Source: Branchiostoma belcheri (lineage: Eukaryota > Chordata > Leptocardii > Amphioxiformes > Branchiostomatidae). From it: a DNA stretch of 64,000 nt. The stretch covers positions 107,068-171,067 of the forward strand of contig NW_017804276.1 in assembly GCF_001625305.1 (NCBI RefSeq), given 5' to 3'. Below, piece after piece: positions 56,963 through 64,000 of this stretch. Position numbers and translations under genes: made by a program. Below the pieces are notes generated by a model, which was given only the letters and a program-made list of their open reading frames with translations, had not been told where the DNA came from and made no database searches. Position 1 is the stretch's first letter. Each line of letters starts with the position of its first letter.

Positions 56963-58642
56963 CTGAGGATGTAAAATGACAAAAACCTATCATGAAAGTT
57001 CATCTGTGCTGGTAGTAAACATATTGTTTTTACTCAGTTTCTTCCTCCTCTTCTGTTCCAAACACTAACCTCTGACCTAACCAATGGCATGATTTGTTGA
57101 CGTCTGTCACCATGGTGACTGGTGTTGGGTTACATAATGTTGCAAGTTCATGGTCTGCTCTGCTCCTGTCACCATATACTAGTAGTACATGTATGTGAAT
57201 GTGTTTAAGTAAGAATTTAAAAGTCAGACCATGTCCGAAGGTAAACATTATGCATTTGCTTTGCAAATGTTACTTGTCTAGTTATAGTAAAACGTTGAAC
57301 TTTATTCCAACAAACAATTTACAGAGAGATCAAATTTTCAGCGACCACTGTCGCCTTCATCAGGATAATTAATGACCAATTACTTCACAATTGCTTACGT
57401 CACGTATCAGTAAAGATTCGTGTGAATAAGGTCACGTGTTTGTAAACCGTAATTCTCGCGAGATCACGTCGTGAAGTGATTGGTCATTAATTATCCTGAT
57501 GAAGGTGACAGTGGTCGCTGAAAATTTGATCTCTCTGTAAATTGTGTGTTGGAATAAAGTTTAACGTTTACTATAAAAAAACTATAATTACTAGTTTATG
57601 ATTATGAAGACGAAACGCATTTTATCTCAAACTGTACTCTCTATAGCAAAGAACGAAATGAACTCTTTGATCCAAATTCCCTAACATTCACACATATACA
57701 AATGAAAAGAAAGCTACTCTCCTCTTAACATCCGAAAACCCACATATTACAGAAAAAGTGGGATCTTTTGTCTTCCTCTGTCTTAAAATAAGAAGTCAAA
57801 CCTTGGAACGTGACGTCAGAGATACGTGACCGTAGTAGCGGGTCATACGTGCCAGGTAACTTGTGTCGCCCCCCGTCTCTGTTCAGGGTAGGTCTGTGAG
57901 CTCTTATTTTACACATATGTTGAGGGTGACAAGGTTTTACTATCTTCAGCATGAAAGTTCATCTAAGTTGGTAAATTACATTATGAAAAACTTAAACTGT
58001 TCTCCAATTCAAAAATTGACTCACCAGAAATTTTCGACTGAATCACTCAGTCTTCCTCAGCTACCTGACCCAAATGCTGTGGACACGTGATTTTTCCCAC
58101 GTGTGACGTCAGCAAAGGGTCAAAGGTTGTCTGAAGTCGATATCGATCCCCGTCCCGGTTGAGCGATGGTTGAAGTGCACAAGCATTTGGGTCAGATAGC
58201 TGAGGAAGACTGAGTGATTCAGTCGAAAATTTCTGGTGAGTCAAATTTTGAGTTGGAGAACAGTTTATGTTTTTCATAAGGTTTTACTATCAATATGCAG
58301 TAGGTAGGAATACTCACCATCCACGTAGTCTATGACAAGCCAGACGGTACAGAAGGTCTCTCCGAGCTGCCAGACCCCGCTGAGCAGGTACGGTGCGTAC
58401 ACGGGCATGGCGAACACGCCGATCACGAAGTCCGTGATGGCCAGGTTCAGGATGAAGTAGTTACTGGAGATGCGCAGCTCCTTGACCAGGATGAAGGACA
58501 CGATGACCAGCACGTTCCCCGCGATGGTCAGTAAAGCCGCGATGGAGATGACCACTGCAAGGAGCACGGTGACCTCCGGGGACAGAGGCGCCTGGTCATC
58601 CCCTGGCGTCCCCTCCGTTGAGTTTTCCGCACTCCCGTTCAT
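56022..58642 (-). CDS. Histamine H3-like aminergic G-protein-coupled receptor, 421 residues, two exons
   Basis: Seven-helix receptor at the plasma membrane. Visible class A landmarks: N-glycosylation sites at Asn2 and Asn7, Asp71 (2.50), Cys98 (3.25) with Cys177 in loop 2, amine-binding Asp105 (3.32), DRY 122-124, Glu195 (5.46), CWAPY 323-327, NPxxY 360-364. The third intracellular loop is long and basic (about residues 215-308). WLVIDY, LLYGPAIL, PEGKCY and VEFFIPF match H3-type receptors. Glu at 5.46 is the residue H3/H4 receptors use for the imidazole ring (established for the family), so histamine is the likely ligand and Gi coupling is inferred. The two exons join in phase 1 inside helix 3. 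It is convergent with the armadillo-like gene. Confidence 0.88.
57013..57274. mobile_element. MITE family V, full copy in the GPCR intron
   Basis: GTAAACATATTGTTTTTACT to TGCATTTGCTTTGCAAATGT; the best-preserved copy in the window. The preceding 56990-57012 resembles the Penelope-like extension, so it may have split element P4. Confidence 0.82.
57285..57572. mobile_element. Miniature inverted-arm element of Penelope-like type (element P4)
   Basis: Inverted arms 57287-57370 and 57489-57572 (AACGTTGAACTTTATTCCAA and its reverse). Both arms carry CTGATGAAGG..GAAA cores (57336-57363 minus, 57496-57523 plus). Another copy of the right half is at 60898-61085. It lies in the GPCR intron and has no protein remnant. 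Confidence 0.68.
57700..57930 (-). mobile_element. Short Penelope-like remnant
   Basis: The minus strand reads AHRPTLNRDGGRHKLPGTYD-PLLRSR, the conserved last codons of Penelope-type proteins. The arms are not clear. It lies in the GPCR intron. Confidence 0.6.
57931..58291 (-). mobile_element. Miniature Penelope-like element with 14-bp target duplication (element P5)
   Basis: Exact 14-bp duplication AAGGTTTTACTATC at 57931-57944 and 58278-58291. Inside: a 38-nt extension, arm 57983-58080, core with LQPSLNRDGDRYRLQTTFDP on the minus strand, arm 58180-58277. Both arms carry an identical CTGAGGA, GACTGA/TCAGTC hairpin, GAAA motif (58032-58060 and 58200-58228). It ends 26 bp from the GPCR exon 1 donor. 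Confidence 0.82.
58318..58642 (-). CDS. H3-like GPCR exon 1: N-terminus to helix 3
   Basis: ATG at 58642 gives MNGSAENSTEGTPGDDQAPL, and helices 1 and 2 follow. Donor GATG|GTGAGT at 58318, after 108 codons plus one base. Just 5' of the ATG is TTCCTTACAG|ATCAAC, so a spliced 5' UTR exon upstream is possible. Confidence 0.88.
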
Positions 58643-58659
58643 GTTGATCTGTAAGGAAC

Positions 58660-58885
58660 AGTCATGCCGTCAAACATCAGGGCATTACAACCATCCCTCA
58701 ACAGAGACGGGGGGCGCCACAGACTTTCTGCAACCTATGATCCACTGCTCACGTATAGTATCTGCGTGACGTCACGGAAGCGGTGGATTGTTCATTCCTT
58801 TAATTGACAAAGACTGGAGTTGTACAGCCGAAAATTTGGTTGAGTCCAATTTGTTGTGTTGGAAATTACAGTTTAAACTTGCTTC
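58660..58885 (+). mobile_element. Penelope-like remnant upstream of GPCR exon 1
   Basis: The plus strand near 58682-58750 reads LQPSLNRDGGRHRLSATYDP-LLT, the Penelope-type C-terminal codons. It is followed by a degenerate arm (GCCGAAAATTTGGTTGAGTC). It lies within the presumed promoter or 5' intron of the receptor. Confidence 0.62.
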
Positions 58886-58887
58886 AT

Positions 58888-59755
58888 AAATATCAGAGTT
58901 ATCAACCAAGAATTGAGGTGTTCAAAAACTCGTATTTCCCCACAACTATCGTAGACTGGAACTCGTTGCCACCAAGCACAGTTGGGACATCATCACTAGA
59001 AAGCTTTAAATAACTCCTGCAATTAAATGAGCAAATATTGGGTGTAACAAGTCGGTGTGATACAGCTAGCTGCCGCCGCGCCGCGTGCCTGCGAAGCTGG
59101 TGTGTTACGCCGAAGGACGGTTATACCGGCTACACTGATACAGAAGCTGGTGTGTTACGCCGAAGGGCGGTTATACCGGCTATACAGATACAGAAGCTGG
59201 TGCGTTACACCGAAGGGCGGTTATACCGGCTATACAGATACAAAAGCTGGTGTGTTACGCCGAAGGGCGGTTATACCGGCTATACAGATACAGAAGCTGG
59301 TGTGTTACGCCAAAGGGCGGTTATACCGACTATACATATACAGATACAGAAGCTGGTGTGTTACGCCAAAGGGCGGTTATACCGGCTATACATATACAGA
59401 TACAGAAGCTGGTGTGTTACGCCAAAGGACGGTTATACCGACTATACATATACAGATACAGAAGCTGGTGTGTTACGCCAAAGGGCGGTTATACCGACTA
59501 TACATATACAGATACAGAAGCTGGTGTGGTACGACAAAGGGCGGCTATTCTGATACAGATACAGATGCAGAAGGCATACCGCATGATTGTCATTTGTAGT
59601 TAATACTTTTTAACCGATGTGTTATTCCTTGTATTTTTTATACCGTATTATGAATGTGAATGTAAATATAATGTACTCGTACTTTGTATGTAATTGGTGT
59701 AGGAGCCATGGAACATTAGACCCTTAAGGGTCTAAAGGGCATCTCAATAAACTGA
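58888..59755 (+). mobile_element. LINE 3' end, third copy, with expanded tail array
   Basis: [20 protein letters not shown], then [20 protein letters not shown] on the plus strand, same family as 4180-4590. The 3' tail unit is repeated about nine times (59095-59570), followed by a 3' UTR-like segment ending AATAAACTGAAAATGAAA. Confidence 0.82.
59095..59570 (+). repeat. 48-60 bp tandem repeat at a LINE 3' end
   Basis: Units GAAGCTGGTGTGTTACGCC(G/A)AAGGRCGGTTATACCG, 48 bp in the first copies and 60 bp in the later ones through an added CATATACAGATA. Long open frames across it are a by-product of the repeat. Confidence 0.88.
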
Positions 59756-59836
59756 AAATGAAACATCCCATTGACTAATCTTCAAGCAGATCCTCCGGTG
59801 GCAAGACAGTATCCATTGGTCAGAGGAGTGTCCATT

Positions 59837-60003
59837 ATACGAAGGCCCACAACGACACTTCCATACACCTCTTCCACGGTTGCCAATGGGTTATACCATC
59901 CACACCGCTCTTTCGCGGCCCTTCCACACCGCCGCGGAAGGCATATCCCTTGGCACGGTTGTCGCGGAAGAGGTGTATGGAAGTGTCGTTGTGGGCCTTC
60001 GTA
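59837..60003. mobile_element. 167-bp palindromic MITE
   Basis: ACGAAGGCCCACAACGACAC and GTGTCGTTGTGGGCCTTCGT are exact ends. It interrupts a dispersed repeat (TATCCATTGGTCAGAGGAGT; CAGTGGCTAACGGACACTCC) related to 30005-30165. Confidence 0.87.
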
Positions 60004-60109
60004 CCATTAATTTGATCAGGCAACAACTGGATGTTATCAGCCTTTTATCGACTGTTGGCATATCCTTCAGTGGCTAACGGACACTCCTCTGGCCAATGGA
60101 TACTGTCAG

Positions 60110-60614
60110 GCCGCCGTAGGATCTGTTGGGAGATTATCCATCTGAATATTGATAATCTACGACACAGAACTGCCGTCACAAAACTCCGAATTAGTTGCCA
60201 CAAATTACACATCGAAACCGGTAGACATAACCGCACTCCCCTAGAACAACGAATATGTCGGTACTGTGATCTAGGAAGAATCGAAGATGAGAAACATTTT
60301 GTAACAGAATGTAAACTATACAACAAAGAGAGAGTAGATCTTTATAATCAGATACAATCTATGTTCCCCTATTTCATATATCTAAGCTGTACAGATAAAT
60401 TTATATTTCTAATGAGCTTAGACAGACCTTCTGTATTGAAACATATCTGTTCTTACATTTTTGCCATTACTAAGAAACGAGAAGAAACCGCATTTACTTG
60501 ATTGTAGCTACTTGACGATGTATATATGTAACGTTATCTATATCCCATCTTTTTGTGACCTGTACTTAACCCATTGGGTATGTGTGTACAATAAAGGTCT
60601 TCATTCATTCATTG
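60110..60614 (+). mobile_element. LINE 3' end with zinc-knuckle-like tail
   Basis: The plus strand reads NIDNLRHRTAVTKLRISCHK, then RICRYCDLGRIEDEKHFVTE-C, a CCHC-type pattern common at LINE protein ends. It finishes with AATAAAGGTCTTCATTCATT at about 60591-60613. The target side is an ATTC tail. Confidence 0.8.
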
Positions 60615-60897
60615 ACAACTAAGTTCTTATAGCGTCTAATCAGAACTTCGTTTTAGACACGAAAAGTACAAAAGGTTGAAGAAATCGGAGATTTAAGACT
60701 TCCGGGATTGTATTGGGTATCCCGGTGAATGTTTTAGAATTCAGAATTCGAACCCTGGGGCCCCTTGGTCGTTGCTAGAGCATTCTCTTCAATTGCTATT
60801 TTCAAACAAAGTCGTACGTTTTCAATATTCCACCCATCTACCGATCCTCCGAGAACAAACGCGAATAGAGAAAACAAACTCCCTGGCACTTTTGATC

Positions 60898-61085
60898 AAT
60901 TGCTTACGTCACGTATCAGTAAAGTCTCGTGTGAATAAGGTCACGTGTTTGTAAACCGTAACTCTCGCGAGATCACGTTGTGAAGGGATTGGTCATTAAT
61001 TATCCTGATGAAGGCGACAGTGGTCGCTGAAAATTTGATCCCTGTAAATAGTGTGTTGGAATAAAGTTTAACGTTTTACCATAAA
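60898..61085 (+). mobile_element. Partial copy of element P4
   Basis: Matches 57383-57572 closely (TTGCTTACGTCACGTATCAG; GTGTTGGAATAAAGTTTAAC). Carries CTGATGA, a GGCGAC/GTCGCT hairpin and GAAA at 61005-61032. The left arm is missing. Confidence 0.7.
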
Positions 61086-61430
61086 ACTTTTGATTTATTG
61101 AAAGAAAATTGGCAGCCTTTCAAAAAACCCCTCAACACTATAACTTGCCAGCGTAAGTTCCCTGCGGGTTTTTTCCATGCTCTTCTGTCAAAACGACGTA
61201 CGCAATCCTATTAGTACCACCAGCTAATCAATCTTTCACGCGGCTAAAAGCGCTTATTGTGAATGTCTAGAACACCCTTAAGGGCCACGTGCAGCGTTAA
61301 TTGGTCTCCCTGGAAGGAACAGGTGCAACGGAAGAAACTTGGGAGGAGGCTGGGACGCTTTCTTCGTTTCTTAAGTAGCTGTGGTTAATCAAAGAATGAT
61401 GCACGTCCCCAATCTTACCGGAAATATCGT

Positions 61431-62072
61431 TAGGCCACAGCAAGTAAATTTTATGGATGACATCCTCCGCAGATCTAATGTGAGCGGGCCAAAAAAAACA
61501 AAAAAAAAAAAAACAAGGCGGGTCAAAAAAAACAAGGTTCCAACATTTTGAAATCTTTGTACTTTGTCATTGGTATGAGATTTGATGAGGTGTAACCTAA
61601 GTAACAGCAAGTAAATTTTATGGATGACATCCTCCGCAGACTCCAAATCTAATGCGAGCGGGCGAAAAAAAAAACAAGACGGGCCGAAAATAACAAGGTT
61701 CCTAAATTTTAAAATTTTGACTCAATCATTGTACAAATGGTTTTGATTCAGTGAGAATATCGCATATACACAGCCAACATCATATATCACTGCAGTGCAT
61801 CAAAGTAAGGAACAAAACATTAAATCAGAGCCTTTTCTTGTCTCCTCTGCCATCCATGTTCCGGCATCTGCCACCCATGTTCCGGCATCTGCCTTTTCTT
61901 GTCTCCTCTATTTATAGTTATCTGCCATTCACCTTCCGGCATGGCAACAGACATCTTTGCCCATTTTTTGGCATGGTGACTACTGTTAGAAGGCAACAAT
62001 TTTGTTCCAAAATCAGGCGAAAATTAATGCGCGTGCTGATGTCATCCGTAAAAATTACTTGCTGCGGCCTTA
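61431..62072. mobile_element. Family B MITEs, one nested in or fused with another
   Basis: A left end TTAGGCCACAGCAAGTAAAT at 61431, a second left end AACAGCAAGTAAATTTTATG at about 61605, and one right end TTACTTGCTGCGGCCTTA at 62072. An internal CCATGTTCCGGCATCTGCC duplication sits near 61850-61895. Confidence 0.82.
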
Positions 62073-62204
62073 GTGCGTGTGGAGATAATAGGCATGACCT
62101 GTCCTCGAAAGTAGGTTGGGACCGTGACAGAAAATCCAACCGGTGGGCCGGTAGACAAGAAGATGACTACGAACCACAGGCAAACGTAAGAGTCCGTGAA
62201 GTTT

Positions 62205-62576
62205 TAAAGGCATCCAGTGCAGTTTTTAGGGCTTGAAAACCCTATTTTCAAAGCCAATATTCTAGTCACTTATCTACATACTGAGTTGAAACCACGCTAT
62301 CCCAATGTATATTGACCCTCATGGAGCAAAAATAACCAAAATTCTGACGGAAAATGGTTACTGGAACGGCCCAGGGCTGATTTTTAGGGTACCGCCCAGA
62401 AAATAAAGGACTCATCTCAGGGCTTGTTTCTGCAGTTTTAAAAGCCCAAAGTATGAAATGCTGACTCAAATGTGCCACTGTGAAGCAGCTAGTATGTGTC
62501 AATATCAGAAAGATTGCCTTATTCAGAATATTTCCAGTTTTGCTGCTCTGAAATCGCACTGGATGATATGCCTTTA
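62205..62576. mobile_element. MITE with AAAGGCATCCAG ends
   Basis: AAAGGCATCCAGTGCAG and CTGGATGATATGCCTTT as imperfect inverted ends; no coding. Confidence 0.68.
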
Positions 62577-62929
62577 ACCTACTTTTCAATGCATTCCACG
62601 TACGTTATGCGGCAATCCGAGCATCCTAACACCGCGGCCCGCCTTTCCATTTCCTCCCCTAAATTTGATACTGACATTTACTGGCATGTTTTAGCGCATT
62701 TCTGTCATTATTTCATACAATTGAAGTCTTTAAAATAGTCCCAAAACAAGCTATACGTGGGGCGTCTCTTTATTTTTGGGTACCACTGATAAATAACTAG
62801 AACCAGCTGTGATATAAAACAAGCAAGACAGCAACAGCAACACATTTTCGCCTCTACATATATTATAATGAAAGATTCTCTTCAATTGTATACAAGGTTA
62901 TTTCCCTAGTTTTAGATTTTTAGATAGAA

Positions 62930-63146
62930 AATAAAAATTCACATTCCTCATGAAACTCGATAATCCTCGTACTATAAACTCCATCTGTTCTTACATTTAC
63001 AACTGTCTTAAGAAGCGAGAAGAAGCAGAACCTGTACATATGTAGTTTATATATTAGTCTGCAATCGCTACATGTATTTACCATGACATGTACCTAGTTC
63101 GCAATGAGCAAACATGTACAATAAAGGTCTTTCATTCATTCATTGA
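62930..63146 (+). mobile_element. LINE 3' end, truncated copy
   Basis: Same family as 60110-60614: CTGTTCTTACATTTACAACT at 62988 and the end ACAATAAAGGTCTTTCATTC with ATTC repeats at 63119-63146. Only the 3' 200 bp remain. Confidence 0.72.
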
Positions 63147-63363
63147 AAGAATTACAAGAAAATTGACATTCAAAATCCAGTTTTGCCTCCCTGAAATTTC
63201 TTATCTTGAGATGAATAGCCTTGGACATTAAACGATTAGATACTAAGTATCCTGTACAACTCCGATGTAAGAAATAGTCATGCATTGCAGCAATATAATG
63301 CTTACTACTAAGCCTTGATTAAGGAAGTTTAATGCGGCTGTCCTCATAATGACTGCTGCTTAT

Positions 63364-63943
63364 GCTTCGGTCCCAATTGAAAAAAGGGGCCCTGCCGGGT
63401 AGTCCCCGGGCTGTTTTATGGCATTTTCGTGGGAGACCCCTACGTGGCCCCGCGGGACACCCTGTGGCTACCGGCCTATTTTTCGGCCCGGTGGGGACCC
63501 GAGAAGAGTTTAATTTTGACTCAAATTCTACCCGGGCCCCGCTGGCAAAAAGACACCGTGACCTCACCGTGAGAACACCGAGAGGTACCCCTCCGGTTGC
63601 CGGCAGTCCACCGGGACACATTTGTTACGTCACAGACCAGATGAACAGAATAAAGGTGTGTACTTCGTAAACCCGGGTAAAATGTGCGACGTCACAGATC
63701 AAATGATCACAACAAAAGCGTGAACTCTATATTAATTGGGTCAGTACAAGACATCGTTAGAGAAGCTGCCGGGTACCTGCCGGGTGCCTGCCGGAGAATG
63801 ACCAATAAGGGTAACAAAATGCCATTGAAGGAAACTTTTAATTGTGACCACAACAACTGGTGCCCGCCAGGCTCCAGAGCCCGGTGGGAGCCGGCCGGGG
63901 CTACATCCCCGACGGGCACCGGCGCAATTGGGACCGAAGCTAG
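63364..63943. mobile_element. GC-rich MITE, second copy in reverse
   Basis: GCTTCGGTCCCAATTGAAAA to CAATTGGGACCGAAGC; internal order reversed relative to 51146-51731 (GGTACCCCTCCGGTTGCCGG on plus). Confidence 0.87.
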
Positions 63944-64000
63944 CCTGATTAAATCGCTTTTGCCGGCCACCCAACATCCAGCCGGCCCCCGTGGCGGACT

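Noticed and set aside
56107-57003. Long minus-strand open frame of 298 codons
   Set aside because: It overlaps the receptor exon in another frame, is Pro/Gly/Arg/His-rich and has no domain; it is a shadow of GC-rich codons.
59038-59603. Three overlapping open frames up to 180 codons
   Set aside because: They come from a tandem repeat whose units lack stops; no conserved protein feature.
63319-63970. GC-rich open frames on both strands
   Set aside because: They match the MITE copy at 51146-51731 in reverse; they are MITE sequence, not genes.

Overview
The window is eukaryotic: small coding exons with GT/AG borders are spread through long, repeat-filled introns. Several things fit a lancelet (Branchiostoma) genome best: strings of phase 1-1 EGF exons, an LRR membrane protein with PYAV-type tail repeats, a histamine-H3-like GPCR, and dense Penelope-like, LINE, Crypton-like and foldback elements. 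The species call is inference. One 20-base assembly gap lies at 45176-45195.

Three host genes and one nested, damaged gene can be read. (1) 364-34058 (+) is the 3' part of a large gene for a type I membrane protein: 13 EGF-like modules (mostly calcium-binding type, one exon each), one thrombospondin type-1 module, an unrecognised extracellular juxtamembrane region, one membrane helix and a short acidic tail. The 5' end lies outside the window. (2) 13937-10783 (-) is a leucine-rich-repeat membrane protein nested antisense in the intron between EGF exons 10 and 11. Its long second exon has three frame breaks, so it is a pseudogene or badly sequenced. (3) 49102-54422 (+) is a five-exon, 206-residue armadillo-like helical protein. 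(4) 58642-56022 (-) is a two-exon, 421-residue aminergic GPCR with histamine H3/H4-type residues. A decayed copy of its C-terminal tail lies directly downstream.

The rest is mobile or repetitive DNA. 34.1-49.1 kb holds no intact host gene. It contains two families of TIR foldback elements with GGCCACA-type ends, LINE 3' ends, a rearranged Crypton-like gene, a ~65-bp satellite array, and a 2.7-kb element with ~660-bp inverted repeats. 59-64 kb is mostly LINE tails and MITEs. The most interesting thread is a set of Penelope-like elements, several of them only ~300 bp long. They share one layout: target duplication, ~30-nt extension, inverted arm, GIY-YIG remnant, inverted arm, target duplication. 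Each arm carries a hammerhead-like CTGANGA-hairpin-GAAA motif. Mobile DNA also touches gene structure: a microsatellite supplies a splice acceptor, MITEs abut splice donors, and one MITE family starts just after two different stop codons.
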